Part shown: positions 8,163-17,251 of the stretch, piece after piece | Position numbering within the stretch: position 1 is the first letter of the stretch | Layout of the letters: every line of letters starts with the position of its first letter | Source: DASPKM01 sp963817075 | Lineage (GTDB): Bacteria > Bacteroidota > Bacteroidia > Chitinophagales > Chitinophagaceae | Assembly: GCA_963817075.1 (NCBI GenBank) | Contig: CAWFMT010000003.1 | Coordinates: 372,001 to 436,000, forward strand | Direction of reading: 5' to 3' | Length of the DNA: 64,000 nt | Translations under genes and position numbers: made by a program | Notes under the pieces: model-generated | The model's database searches: none | Told to the model about the DNA's origin: nothing | What the model saw: only the letters and a program-made list of their open reading frames with translations

Positions 8163-8535
8163 CATATCCGCCTGATCCGTTCGGGAGTTCGATCCTCCCC
8201 TTCGCAACTAGAGGCCTTTTTGAGGCCTTTATTTTTTTGAAAGATAGCGGCTCATATCCGCCTGAGGCGGACGGGAGTCGATCCTCCCCTTCGCAACTAG
8301 AGGCCTTTTTGAGGCCTTTATTTTTTTGAAAGATAGCGGCTCATATCCGCCTGAGGCGGACGGGAGTCGATCCTCCCCTTCGCAACTAGAGGCCTTTTTG
8401 AGGCCTTTATTTTTTTTGAAAGATAGAGGCTCATATCAAAATTGATGCAAAGAGTTCCCTGCCTGCGTGACGCAGTCAGGCAGGGATCCTCCCCTTCGCA
8501 ACTAGAGGCCTTTTTGAGGCCTTTATTTTTTTTCT
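8163..8535 (+). repeat. Tandem array of tRNA 3'-end-like unit plus terminator (4 copies)
   Basis: The core GATCCTCCCCTTCGCAACTA occurs at 8191, 8280, 8369 and 8485, so the first spacings are exactly 89 bp. In the first copy GGGAG-TTCGATC-CTCCC is a perfect T-arm (5-bp stem, canonical T loop), followed by a 7-nt acceptor-like strand and A. This is how the 3' end of a tRNA gene looks, but no 5' half is present. Each copy is followed by the same hairpin terminator. Copies 2 and 3 carry a palindrome TCCGCCTGAGGCGGA; copy 4 carries a different one (8456-8486). tRNA 3' ends are the usual attachment sites of integrases, so this may be a scar of repeated integration. Confidence 0.65.
8209..8238 (+). 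terminator. Rho-independent terminator (first of several identical copies)
   Basis: AGGCCT (8212-8217), loop TTTTG, AGGCCT (8223-8228), with flanking pairs extending the stem, then seven T at 8232-8238. The same terminator follows the other tRNA-end copies at about 8298, 8387, 8503 and 9783. Confidence 0.7.
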
Positions 8536-8548
8536 TAGTATGAACTTT

Positions 8549-8626
8549 CTTAACCGCCAAGACGCTAGGAAACGAGGTTACGCAAGGATCTTCGCGTAAC
8601 CTGGCGCCTTTGTTTCCTTGCGGTTG
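8549..8626. repeat. Dispersed ~80-bp palindromic repeat (TTAACCGC family)
   Basis: Left arm begins TTAACCGCCAAGACGC and right arm ends TTTCCTTGCGGTTG, forming an imperfect inverted repeat with a variable centre. Same family as the elements at 9814, 17168, 19530, 41502, 42584, 43953, 47622 and 49961. Confidence 0.7.
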
Positions 8627-8692
8627 ATTCACTCAAACTTTTAACTTCATCTCCTGCCTCTAACTCACTAGGTATCTTTCTGTCAATCTAAA

Positions 8693-9157
8693 TTATTTCA
8701 ATTGCTTTATCAATTTTTCAATGACATTGTAGGAAGTACAAATTGCTAGACCAAAATTTATATCAGCCGTCGGAATATTAGAATCCGACAAATGACCCGT
8801 AATAATTCCTGCGAGATAGCGGCTTCCATCTCTCTGGGTTTTTGTAAAGATGGGGCTTCCTGAATTTCCGCCGAACGAAAAGCCATCAATTAGAAATCGG
8901 TTTAAATCGGAGTGCTTCCATGAAATTATGCCATGTCGCAATGCTGGATTAATCCTGATATCAGCAAACAATCCATTTCCAATGATTCCACTTTTTGTGC
9001 CAATCGTGTAAGGAAAGCCAATGAAATATACATCTTCACCAATCTCCATTATCCGCAATTCAAACATTCGCTGATTTTCGTGAATCGGAAAAGGAAGGGT
9101 GTATAGGTATATATTTTCCCTAGCTAAAAAGTAGAATTGAATCACACCCAGGTCCAT
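8693..9157 (-). pseudogene. Truncated trypsin-like serine protease
   Basis: The 154-residue frame contains the nucleophile motif GGNSGSPIF and probably the catalytic Asp (MDLGVIQF at the start), but the part that would carry the catalytic His is missing, and an in-frame TGA directly precedes the ATG. The upstream gene ends only 42 bases away, so the N-terminal half is gone or was never present. It looks like the C-terminal half of a second S1 protease in this island, probably inactive. It lies between two near-identical 125-bp direct repeats (8411-8535 and 9691-9815). Confidence 0.55.
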
Positions 9158-9198
9158 TCATTCAGCTATGGGATTCGAACTATCAAATACCTTCCCGA

Positions 9199-9405
9199 TT
9201 ACGGAAGTCCGAACATTTTTTTCATTTCTGTAATCTCTTCTTCGGGCACACCCTGCGCGCGACAAAGCTTAATAAGGAAGTAAAGAGTAGCTCTCTGAAG
9301 CTTAGTCTGTTCGTTGTTCTTGGAAGCCCCTTGTATGACCAAAAACAGAATAACATAGTAAATGATGGATGCTATAATCATGTACATCCAAAGATCTTCA
9401 TTCAT
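9199..9405 (-). CDS. Small single-pass membrane protein (68 aa)
   Basis: Residues about 7-26 form a hydrophobic segment (YMIIASIIYYVILFLVIQGA), followed by a charged cytoplasmic tail with a short helix and the ending EEEITEMKKMFGLP. It resembles small membrane proteins often found beside accessory genes, but I do not recognise a family. It precedes the protease remnant on the same strand. Confidence 0.5.
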   Translation of the reverse strand: MNEDLWMYMIIASIIYYVILFLVIQGASKNNEQTKLQRATLYFLIKLCRAQGVPEEEITEMKKMFGLP

Positions 9406-9658
9406 AATTGATAGATTTAAGGTTAAAATTTGGTTTTGGTAATCGGTATACTGCTCTTTGTCAATAGGTGATTATCTATTTAAACCGAATCACCCTCAAA
9501 GTAGTACCAGTTAGAAAATTACATTTTTTCTACGGCTCAGCTAGCTAGAAGAATTAATGGCTTGAAGTACTCCTTGCTCCTTTTCTTAAGGAAATTGGCA
9601 ATTAAAACTGGGTAATGATAAAATGATTATAAAACAGATTTCTAATACAGTGCCGTCC
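9406..9658. other. Gene-free stretch
   Basis: AT-rich sequence between the small membrane-protein gene and the repeat cluster before era. I see no coding frame with support and no clear RNA or repeat here; it may hold the promoter of the minus-strand gene ending at 9199. Confidence 0.35.
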
Positions 9659-9815
9659 CTCTTTGCAACTAGAGGGCGGTTGAGGGCCTTTTTTTTTTGA
9701 AGTTAGAGGCTCATGTCAAAATTAATGCAAAGAGTTCCCTGCCTGCGTGACGCAGTCAGGCAGGGATCCTCCCCTTCGCAACTAGAAGCCTTTTTGAGGC
9801 CTTTATTTTTTTCTT
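9659..9815 (+). repeat. Further tRNA-end/terminator copies (second arm of direct repeat)
   Basis: A diverged copy at about 9659 (CTTTGCAACTAGAGG) and a well-conserved one with the core at 9765. Bases 9691-9815 match 8411-8535 almost base for base, including the CCCTGCCTG...CAGGCAGGG palindrome and the terminator. Both are followed by a dispersed palindrome (8549 and 9814), so a composite of about 200 bp is directly repeated around a 1.16-kb cassette. Confidence 0.65.
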
Positions 9816-9893
9816 AACCGCAAAGAAATAAAGGCGCCAAGTTGCACCGGGACTCTTCGCGAAACCTTGCGTCCTCGCGCACTGGCGGTTAAA
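9814..9893. repeat. Dispersed palindromic repeat (TTAACCGC family)
   Basis: TTAACCGCAAAG at the left and ACTGGCGGTTAAA at the right, with GCGTCC and CTTCGCG motifs between. It lies between the island repeats and the era promoter. Confidence 0.7.
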
Positions 9894-9952
9894 ATTCATG
9901 TGACGACACTCAAACATTCAAACTTTCAAACATTCAAACTCCCTTCGCAGCT

Positions 9953-9960
9953 TACTTTTG
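9953..9960 (+). promoter_or_regulatory. Probable -7 box of era promoter
   Basis: TACTTTTG matches the Bacteroidota -7 consensus TAnnTTTG exactly. The era ATG begins only six bases later at 9966, so transcription would start at or next to the start codon, giving a leaderless or nearly leaderless mRNA. No clear -33 TTG is placed about 20 bases upstream. Confidence 0.45.
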
Positions 9961-9965
9961 CAAAA

Positions 9966-10835
9966 ATGAAAGCAGGTTTTATTTCCATATTCGGCCGGCC
10001 AAATGCTGGCAAAAGCACACTTCTAAATGCACTGCTGGGAGAGAAACTCGCGATCGTTTCACCAAAAGTTCAAACAACAAGGCATAGAATTAAGGGGATT
10101 TTGAATGAACCTGGTTATCAACTGATATTTTCTGATACACCCGGCATCATCGAACCTAAATACAAACTGCAAGAGAAAATGATGCATGCTGTAAGAGCTT
10201 CGTTGCAGGATGCTGATGTGGCCTTACTCCTGGTAGCTGTAAATGAAAACAGGGAAGAAGTGGATGAGATTTTTACTGCATTGAACTTGAAGGTCCCGGC
10301 GATCGTTGTGATTAATAAGATCGATGCAGTTAGGGCTGGAGAATTAGAATCGGCCAGAGATTTTTTTCGGTCAAAAAAATATTGTACTGACCTGGTGGAG
10401 ATTTCTGCTTTGCGTGGCTTTGACAAAAATAAATTGATTGATGTCGTCCTTAAATACATTCCGGAAGGCGAACCTTTCTTTGAAGATGATAATATAAGCG
10501 ATCTTCCCACCCGCTTTTTCGTTGCCGAAATGATTCGAGAGAAGATTTACTTTCTGTACCAGCAGGAAATTCCATATGAAACAACTGTACTGGTAAAGTC
10601 ATTTGAAGAAAAAACCACACTTACGAAAATAGTTGCCGATATTATCGTTCAGCGAGAATCTCAAAAGGCCATTATATTAGGAGAAGGCGGTAAAATGATC
10701 AAGCAATTAGGCACTGAGGCAAGAAAAGACATAGAAGGATTTCTTGGCAGGAAAACCTTTCTTGAATTATTTGTGAAGGTGCGGCCTAAGTGGCGGGATA
10801 ACGAGCTTTTTTTAAGAGAATACGGATATCAATAA
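9966..10835 (+). CDS. era: GTPase Era
   Basis: 289 residues. Era is an essential GTPase that binds the 3' end of 16S rRNA and helps 30S maturation. The G1 loop GRPNAGKS is at residues 8-15, the G2 region QTTRHRIKG follows, then G3 DTPG and G4 NKID. The C-terminal KH domain shows VQRESQKAIILGEGGKMIKQLG. The open frame continues upstream to 9867, but the start MKAGFISIFG at 9966 fits the family and lies just after the -7 box. It is followed 36 bases later by der, another ribosome-assembly GTPase, a common Bacteroidota arrangement. Confidence 0.95.
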   Translation: MKAGFISIFGRPNAGKSTLLNALLGEKLAIVSPKVQTTRHRIKGILNEPGYQLIFSDTPGIIEPKYKLQEKMMHAVRASLQDADVALLLVAVNENREEVDEIFTALNLKVPAIVVINKIDAVRAGELESARDFFRSKKYCTDLVEISALRGFDKNKLIDVVLKYIPEGEPFFEDDNISDLPTRFFVAEMIREKIYFLYQQEIPYETTVLVKSFEEKTTLTKIVADIIVQRESQKAIILGEGGKMIKQLGTEARKDIEGFLGRKTFLELFVKVRPKWRDNELFLREYGYQ

Positions 10836-10871
10836 ACATGTATTGGATTTGCCAATAAGAAACAGAACAGA

Positions 10872-12179
10872 ATGGGTTATACAGTAGCAATAGTAGGTCG
10901 TCCCAATGTTGGAAAAAGCACTTTTTTCAATCGCTTGCTTGAACAAAGAAAAGCGATAGTTGATGATGTGAGTGGTGTAACTCGTGACAGGCAGTACGGG
11001 GTTGCTGACTGGAACGGCAAGAATTTTAATGTCATTGATACAGGTGGTTTTGTACCGAACAGTGATGATGTATTCGAAAGAGAGATCAAAAAACAGGTGA
11101 TGATCGCTGTTCAGGAAGCTAACGCTATCATTTTCATGGTAGATACTGCAACAGGAATAACCGATCTGGATGAAGCAATGGCTGATGTTTTGAGAAGGGC
11201 TACAAAGCCTGTCTTACTTGCAGTGAACAAGGTTGATAACAGTGAAAGACTTCTGGAAGCCACAGAGTTTTATAGCCTGGGGTTTGAAAATCTTTTTTTC
11301 ATCTCTTCACAAACAGGAAGCGGAACAGGTGAATTACTCGATGCATTGGTTCAATTGATTCCTGATGATCAATTGATGGAAGCTGATGCTGATTTACCAA
11401 AGATCGCTATCATCGGACAACCCAATGTAGGGAAGTCATCATTGCTGAATGCGCTCACTGGCGAGGAGCGAACAATAGTAAGTGAGATTGCGGGTACAAC
11501 AAGAGATACAATTCATACCAAGTACAACCTATTCAAGAAGGAATTTATTCTGATAGATACCGCAGGTATTCGCAGGAAACAGAAAGTTCATGAAGATTTG
11601 GAGTTTTATTCAGTTATCCGTGCCATTAGAGCTATGGACGAAGCCGATGTCTGCATGTTGTTGCTGGATGCAACCAAAGGGATCACTCAGCAGGACCTTA
11701 ACATATTCGGACTTGCATCAAAGAAAGGAAAGGGTATAGTAATATTGGTAAACAAATGGGATCTCGTTGATAAAGAAACAAATACATCCAGAGATTATGA
11801 ACGGGAATTAAAACAGCGAATCGCTCCATTTACGGATGTCCCCGTCTTGTTTATTTCTGCTAAGGAGAAAACAAGAATTTTCAAGGTTGTTGAAATTGCG
11901 CTGGATGTATATGAGAACAAGAAAAGAAAGGTTCCAACTTCTCAACTGAACGAAACCATGCTTAAGGCAATTGAGGCTTACCACGCTCCGGTTGTAAGAG
12001 GTACTCCTGTAAGAATCAAGTATGTAACACAATTGCCTACACAAACTCCTTCATTTGCTTTTTTCAGTAATCTTCCAGATGATATTAAGCAGCCCTATAG
12101 GAATTACCTGGAAAATCAATTGCGTGAAAAGTTCAATTTCAAGGGAGTGCCTTTGAGAATCTTCTTCCGAAAAAAATAG
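10872..12179 (+). CDS. der: GTPase Der (EngA), double GTPase domain
   Basis: 435 residues with two tandem GTPase domains: first G1 GRPNVGKS (residues 8-15) with NKVD as G4, second G1 GQPNVGKS (about 182-189) with DTAG and NKWD. A KH-like C-terminal domain follows (about 350-435). Der acts in 50S ribosome assembly. It starts 36 bases after era and is probably co-transcribed with it. Length and domain order are normal for the family. Confidence 0.96.
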   Translation: MGYTVAIVGRPNVGKSTFFNRLLEQRKAIVDDVSGVTRDRQYGVADWNGKNFNVIDTGGFVPNSDDVFEREIKKQVMIAVQEANAIIFMVDTATGITDLDEAMADVLRRATKPVLLAVNKVDNSERLLEATEFYSLGFENLFFISSQTGSGTGELLDALVQLIPDDQLMEADADLPKIAIIGQPNVGKSSLLNALTGEERTIVSEIAGTTRDTIHTKYNLFKKEFILIDTAGIRRKQKVHEDLEFYSVIRAIRAMDEADVCMLLLDATKGITQQDLNIFGLASKKGKGIVILVNKWDLVDKETNTSRDYERELKQRIAPFTDVPVLFISAKEKTRIFKVVEIALDVYENKKRKVPTSQLNETMLKAIEAYHAPVVRGTPVRIKYVTQLPTQTPSFAFFSNLPDDIKQPYRNYLENQLREKFNFKGVPLRIFFRKK

Positions 12180-12237
12180 ACATTGCAGGTTTCAAATGCA
12201 ATTCTTTTTACATTTGCTTCTTCTGTAATGATATCTG

Positions 12238-12444
12238 ATGAAAAAATCCCTTTTCGGTCTTGCCCTGATGATAACCGTTATAAGTTGTGATGATCAAACT
12301 GGGAATACTTCCCCGCCGCTAACCGATAGTTCAGCAAGTAAGGCAGCCGACAGCATAGAAAATGCGTATAGAAGACTTCAACAGGATTCAAGCTCAAATG
12401 CCGCTGACAGTTCAGCTAAAATCCAGGATTCTCTGAAGAAATAG
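12238..12444 (+). CDS. Small lipoprotein (68 aa)
   Basis: A signal peptide ends in a lipobox-like VISC with Cys17, then a short Ser/Ala/Asp-rich tail with the repeated pattern DSSxxAADS. Such tails have little structure. Probably anchored to the membrane by lipid; function unknown. It lies 58 bases after der. Confidence 0.6.
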   Translation: MKKSLFGLALMITVISCDDQTGNTSPPLTDSSASKAADSIENAYRRLQQDSSSNAADSSAKIQDSLKK

Positions 12445-12620
12445 CTGATTTACAACTACTGACCCCTTAATAAATATTTTTGCAGTATAAGTTGAATCAT
12501 GCTTGTACGGATAAACTTTATATATTATTTTGGCGGTCTATATCCATCCTCGGTTCATACTTCAAAGACCTCTGAAGTCCATTTCCTGTGTCTCATTTGT
12601 GGGTTCTAAACTATTTGTAC

Positions 12621-15002
12621 ATGAAAAAATGTTACACACTAATCCTTTTGTGCTTACTCGGTGGTTTTTCTGCTTTTAGCCAGACTTTTTATTGGATCGG
12701 TCCAACCGGGGCACCCGGTGGAAACTGGAATAATACTACCAACTGGTCTTTATCAATTGGGGGTCCTGCTGCGGCGGATTTTCCAAAGGATGCATCTGAC
12801 AATGCGGTCTTCACGGACAGGAATGCGATGGTTTTGGTAAATACCGGGAACATAACTCTTAATTCAATCTTTGTTACCAATTCCAGAACGGTTACTCTGT
12901 ATGTCAATGCCTCAACGGATATTACAGTAAATAGTGGTACTGTTGGAAATGAAGGGGTCAATATTGATGCAGGTAGCGTTCTCCGAGATAGTGTGAACGG
13001 AAGTTCTATACTATTCCGTACAATATTCGCCGCTTCCTCACGAGGAGAAGTGGATGGACAATGGTTTCTTGGGGGATTGGCTGCAGCGGTCTCAAGTGGT
13101 AGTGTTTTCTCAGCGCCATCTGGCACTACAGTAAATATCAATTCTACCGGACGTGTGATCTTAAGGGCCTCAGGACTTATTTCAGGAACAGCTAGCTCTC
13201 TTCTCTTCAATGCTGGTTCATATCTCATTGTTGATAGAAATGGTGGAATAACGCCGACGGCTACCTGGAATGCAGCATCAACAATCAGGATAGTTGGAAA
13301 TACTTCAAACGCAACTTCGTTCAATGGAACTCCATTAAGTATAGGTAATCTGGAATATGAATGCCCAGGATTAACAGGTGAGGTCAATCTTTCACTCAAC
13401 AATGCCACAACAATCAAGGGTAGTTTAAAGATCCTTAATACTGCAGGCCAGACTTTAAGATTGGCAATAGCGCCGATTGACCCTGTAAACATCACAGTTG
13501 AGGGAAATCTTGAAATATCTCCTAACTCAATTGTGGCCATTGCAAAACAATTAGATTTTACCTATAATCTTACAGTTAAGGGTAATTATATCCAGACGGG
13601 AGGATTATTCTCATTGCAAGACTATGAGAACTATGACATGGTTCAAATTCATACTACATCACCAAGTACCTTAAAATTGATGGGAAACTTCACCCAGACA
13701 GGTGGAACATTTACAGCCAGGAGTAACTCCCTGGCAACAAATAATCCTTTGTTTGTGCTTGAAATGAATGGATCCTCCGGCGTTCAAACCATTTCTGCCA
13801 GCTCAGGAACTATAGATAATACTACCACAAAGCAAGTAGCACTCAGGCTCAATAATCCTGCAGGAATTACATTGAACTCATCGCTCTCGGTTGGGAAAAT
13901 TCACTTTATGTCAGGAGTCATAAATACTACCAACGCAAACTTGCTTACAATTAATAATCCTTATGATGATGTATTTACCGTAATCGACCCTAGAGCAGAG
14001 AGTCATGTCAACGGGCCCGTAAAAAGAAAAACAGAACGGGATGATTTAGAGTTTTTATTTCCTGTAGGCAAAGGAGGCGTTTATCATGGTGCTAAGATTA
14101 GACCATCTTCAACGGCCGCTTCCGAGTATACCGCAGAATATTTTAACATGGCATATTCTAATCTAACGCCAATGACTCCACTCACAGGAGTGTCGAATGT
14201 AGAGTATTGGCAGATGGTTCGGAATTCGGGAGCTAGCGCGCGAATCCTCCTGGAACTTAACGGAGCTGTCCCCGGGGCAGGTGTAAGTGATGCAGTGGTA
14301 GTTGCGGGCTTTGCTTCATCCTGGGTAAGTCAGAAAGGAGTCGATGGCACGAAAATCACTCCCGGGAATGCAACATTTGGCACAGTTTCTTCTCAGACAC
14401 TGGCTAACTTCAATGGTGTATTTACACTCGCATATGGTCCTTCGGCCCTATTGCCAATAAAGCTGAAGTCATTCAGCGCAGAAAAAGGAAATGGAGTTAA
14501 CGCCTTGCATTGGCAGGCAGAATGTTACAGCACTCACGCTACATTCGAAATTGAGAGATCAAGTGACGGACGAAACTTTACCAAGGTCCACACCATCGTA
14601 GCGGATCAACTGCGCTGTCAGCAGCCGTTCGATTATGATGACAATAGTGATGGCAAAACAGCATATTACCGAATTAGAGTAGTAGATGTTGATGGTGCTG
14701 CATTCTACTCAAGAATAATTGCAATCAATTATAAGAGCAAAGGATTCGAGATCGTGGGGATCTATCCGACTGTAGTAACCAATTCACAATTGAAGGTGAA
14801 TGTTTCAGCAGCAACAAGTAATAAAGTAGATTTCTTCATTACAAATACGCTGGGACAGATTATGAAACGAATTCAACTGAATGTAACCGCAGGTGATAAT
14901 GTAATTGCATTGAATGTTCAGGATCTCAGAGCAGGTAATTATCAATTGACTGGTTATAATAGTGAGGGTGAAATGAAAACTTTCAGATTTATCAAACAGT
15001 AA
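12621..15002 (+). CDS. Secreted surface protein with T9SS C-terminal sorting domain
   Basis: 793 residues from ATG 12621; the frame is open back to 12588, but the signal peptide MKKCYTLILLCLLGGFSAFSQ starts here. The mature N-terminus has FYWIGPTGAPGGNWNNTTNW, typical of Bacteroidota extracellular beta-helix proteins, followed by a long Ser/Thr/Asn-rich repetitive beta region (to about 620). Residues about 630-700 resemble a fibronectin-like domain (FEIERSSDGRNFTKV). The last 80 residues are a type A T9SS sorting domain (GIYPTVVTNSQLKVNV... ending FRFIKQ). It is exported by the Sec and then the type IX system to the cell surface. Tandem paralogue of the next gene; probably adhesin-like. Confidence 0.8.
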   Translation: MKKCYTLILLCLLGGFSAFSQTFYWIGPTGAPGGNWNNTTNWSLSIGGPAAADFPKDASDNAVFTDRNAMVLVNTGNITLNSIFVTNSRTVTLYVNASTDITVNSGTVGNEGVNIDAGSVLRDSVNGSSILFRTIFAASSRGEVDGQWFLGGLAAAVSSGSVFSAPSGTTVNINSTGRVILRASGLISGTASSLLFNAGSYLIVDRNGGITPTATWNAASTIRIVGNTSNATSFNGTPLSIGNLEYECPGLTGEVNLSLNNATTIKGSLKILNTAGQTLRLAIAPIDPVNITVEGNLEISPNSIVAIAKQLDFTYNLTVKGNYIQTGGLFSLQDYENYDMVQIHTTSPSTLKLMGNFTQTGGTFTARSNSLATNNPLFVLEMNGSSGVQTISASSGTIDNTTTKQVALRLNNPAGITLNSSLSVGKIHFMSGVINTTNANLLTINNPYDDVFTVIDPRAESHVNGPVKRKTERDDLEFLFPVGKGGVYHGAKIRPSSTAASEYTAEYFNMAYSNLTPMTPLTGVSNVEYWQMVRNSGASARILLELNGAVPGAGVSDAVVVAGFASSWVSQKGVDGTKITPGNATFGTVSSQTLANFNGVFTLAYGPSALLPIKLKSFSAEKGNGVNALHWQAECYSTHATFEIERSSDGRNFTKVHTIVADQLRCQQPFDYDDNSDGKTAYYRIRVVDVDGAAFYSRIIAINYKSKGFEIVGIYPTVVTNSQLKVNVSAATSNKVDFFITNTLGQIMKRIQLNVTAGDNVIALNVQDLRAGNYQLTGYNSEGEMKTFRFIKQ

Positions 15003-15020
15003 AATATCAGATTATACGGG

Positions 15021-15052
15021 AAAAATCCCTTCACTTTTGAAGGGATTTTTTT
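15021..15052 (+). terminator. Rho-independent terminator
   Basis: A perfect 13-bp stem, AAAAATCCCTTCA (15021-15033) with loop CTTT and TGAAGGGATTTTT (15038-15050), running into a T tract. It lies 19 bases after the stop at 15002 and separates this gene from its paralogue. Confidence 0.85.
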
Positions 15053-15053
15053 A

Positions 15054-17159
15054 TTGGCGGATTTACCTTCAAGTGTGAACGCTAATCTACTTTATAAATT
15101 TCCTCGCGCACTTATATGCACCTTTTTTATGTTTGCCGGTTTCACTGGGTTCGGTCAAAAATTCTGGGATGGAGGGGCTGGGGACAATCGTTGGGAAAGC
15201 CCATTCAATTGGAATGATGATATGATTCCCGGACCTATGGCTGATGTTATTCTTGACAATTCTATTGTACCTGGATTCTACCTGGTGGAAATTTCAGGAA
15301 TAGCAGGAACTATAACTTGCGGTTCGTTGAAAATAAAACCTTCCCTGGCCAATGAGATAAGATTGATCATTCCTTCAACCAATACTCAATCAATAGCTTT
15401 CTCAACAAACTCACCAGGTTATTCAATTGAACTATCAAGTGGCGGAATTTTAGTCAATGCATCAGGGGCAGGGTTAGGGATTATATTGAGCATATCTGAT
15501 TCAATGAAGATCCTGAATAATGGGAGATATATTCATCAAACCCCCCGAGGTCATGCATCTATATTAGATCACCTATCCTCCTCAGTTGGAACTGAATCAG
15601 GTGTATTTGAATTCGATGTTCCTGTTGTCAGTGGCTCGTATACCGTCTCAATGTCAAACAGAAGATTTGGTTCACTCATATTTTCTTCCATTTCAAATGC
15701 GGCACAAGTTGGGTACGTTAGCAGTGGAAGCAATCCAGTACTGATTCGTGGAGATCTTACCATTAGATCAAATACCTCCCTGAGTGTTGGCTTTGATGAC
15801 ACCATCCTTGTTAAAAAAGATTTCATCCACAGGGGAAATGTTTTTAATCTATCTAATAATGGTAATGGCACTGTGTTTTCAGCGAATGGCAATATATATT
15901 CAGATCCCGGTAGCTTGATTACTGAAACAAACAATGCTCATCCTGTATTGATGTTAGCAGGTGATGCCTTTCAAACGCTAAACATCAGAGGTAACCTGGC
16001 GAATGAAATTATTCTTAAAATATTTAAAAATGGCCATGCACAATTGTTGCATCCATTGAAGCTTCCTTACTTGTTGGAATTAAGGAGAGGAAGGATCATT
16101 ACTGATTCAATTAATTTATTAACGCTGAGTTCATCATGCTCAATCGCAATAGACAGCACCAAAATAGACAGTAGTTTCATTGATGGACCCATGCGAAAGG
16201 AAGGCCTGGTGAATTCTTATTTCCTTTTCCCTGTTGGAAAGACAAATTCCATGCGATGGATTGAGTTAAAGAACGCAAACGGGACCTTCACTGTTTATTT
16301 TTTAAAAGAAAATCCTTCTCTACTGACTACGAATATGAGTGGATTACATCACATTTCAGTTTTGGAATACTGGAGAATAGAGGGAGAACCTGGATCCTCT
16401 GCTTCCGTTGAATTATCGTTTGATAATGTCAATAGTGGTGGTGTTACAGACATGAGCAGCCTAAAGGTTGCGCAATTATCATCATCATTAGCATGGGTAA
16501 ATCGGGGTAGCATCTCTACAACGGGTTCGGCTGGAGGTTCTGGTTCTGTGGTAAGTCAATCTTTGCATTCATTCGGAAATGGTGAGCAGTATTTTACCCT
16601 CGGCAGCATAAGCGCTGGCGAGAACCCACTTCCTTCCATGCGGATTATTCTTGGAGCTTCTACTGTATCAGGTATTGTTCGGTTAAATTTTTCTGTCAGC
16701 TCACCTCATCTCTTGAGGGAATTGAATATTCAGTATTCCTCAGATGGGATTCATTTCAGATCAATAAAAACTATTCAAAGTAGCGATCCATTTTATTATG
16801 CCTTTAGACAACCTGCATCCTCCGAAGAATCATTTTGCAGGATACTGGGAATTTCCAGTTCAGGTGCAACTTTTCTCAGCAATATTGTAAGACTCTCTGT
16901 AGAAAATTCAAAATTTAAGATCCACCTGAGAGAGATTCCTCGGGGAAATATCTTGCGCTTGCAAATTTTATCAAATTCGAATTGCCATGTAAAATTATCG
17001 TTGCTTAATTCTGTTGGGCAGGTGTTGGTCGGAAAATCGATAAGAATTATTATGGGGAGTAATTTTTATGAGTTGCAACTCCCTCAACTTCCATTGGGCC
17101 ACTATCGAATTCTTGCCCAGACACCAAACGGAACGGAAATTCTGAGTTTTATTAGGTGA
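15054..17159 (+). CDS. Secreted surface protein with T9SS C-terminal sorting domain (paralogue)
   Basis: About 701 residues. No ATG fits; TTG at 15054 or GTG at 15075 would both precede the signal peptide (LICTFFMFAGFTGFGQ). The mature start KFWDGGAGDNRWESPFNWN mirrors the WNNTTNW motif of the preceding gene. A Ser/Asn-rich beta-helix-like region follows, then a fibronectin-like segment (LNIQYSSDGIHFRSI) and a T9SS type A sorting domain ending YRILAQTPNGTEILSFIR. The start lies just after the terminator of the previous gene, so its promoter must overlap that gene or the terminator. Probably a surface adhesin-like protein. Confidence 0.75.
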   Translation: MADLPSSVNANLLYKFPRALICTFFMFAGFTGFGQKFWDGGAGDNRWESPFNWNDDMIPGPMADVILDNSIVPGFYLVEISGIAGTITCGSLKIKPSLANEIRLIIPSTNTQSIAFSTNSPGYSIELSSGGILVNASGAGLGIILSISDSMKILNNGRYIHQTPRGHASILDHLSSSVGTESGVFEFDVPVVSGSYTVSMSNRRFGSLIFSSISNAAQVGYVSSGSNPVLIRGDLTIRSNTSLSVGFDDTILVKKDFIHRGNVFNLSNNGNGTVFSANGNIYSDPGSLITETNNAHPVLMLAGDAFQTLNIRGNLANEIILKIFKNGHAQLLHPLKLPYLLELRRGRIITDSINLLTLSSSCSIAIDSTKIDSSFIDGPMRKEGLVNSYFLFPVGKTNSMRWIELKNANGTFTVYFLKENPSLLTTNMSGLHHISVLEYWRIEGEPGSSASVELSFDNVNSGGVTDMSSLKVAQLSSSLAWVNRGSISTTGSAGGSGSVVSQSLHSFGNGEQYFTLGSISAGENPLPSMRIILGASTVSGIVRLNFSVSSPHLLRELNIQYSSDGIHFRSIKTIQSSDPFYYAFRQPASSEESFCRILGISSSGATFLSNIVRLSVENSKFKIHLREIPRGNILRLQILSNSNCHVKLSLLNSVGQVLVGKSIRIIMGSNFYELQLPQLPLGHYRILAQTPNGTEILSFIR

Positions 17160-17167
17160 AGAAGAAC

Positions 17168-17246
17168 TTAACCACCAGGGCGGAAAGACGCAAGGAACGC
17201 AAAGAGCTTCTGGCGAAACTTTGCGCCATTGCGCCCTGGCGGTAAA
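17168..17246. repeat. Dispersed palindromic repeat (TTAACCGC family)
   Basis: Starts TTAACCACCAGGGCGGAAAG and ends GCGCCCTGGCGGTAAAA; the arms pair with a few mismatches. It fills the space between two convergent genes (stops at 17159 and 17252) and could act as a two-way terminator. Confidence 0.7.
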
Positions 17247-17251
17247 AACAT

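Noticed and set aside
8318..8632. 104-residue open frame on the minus strand
   Set aside because: It runs through the tandem tRNA-end repeats and the dispersed palindrome, and its repeated amino-acid pattern is only the translated repeat.
12689..13540. Long open frame (283 residues) antisense to the first T9SS gene
   Set aside because: It lies wholly within a well-supported gene with a signal peptide and sorting domain, and has no protein-like motifs.
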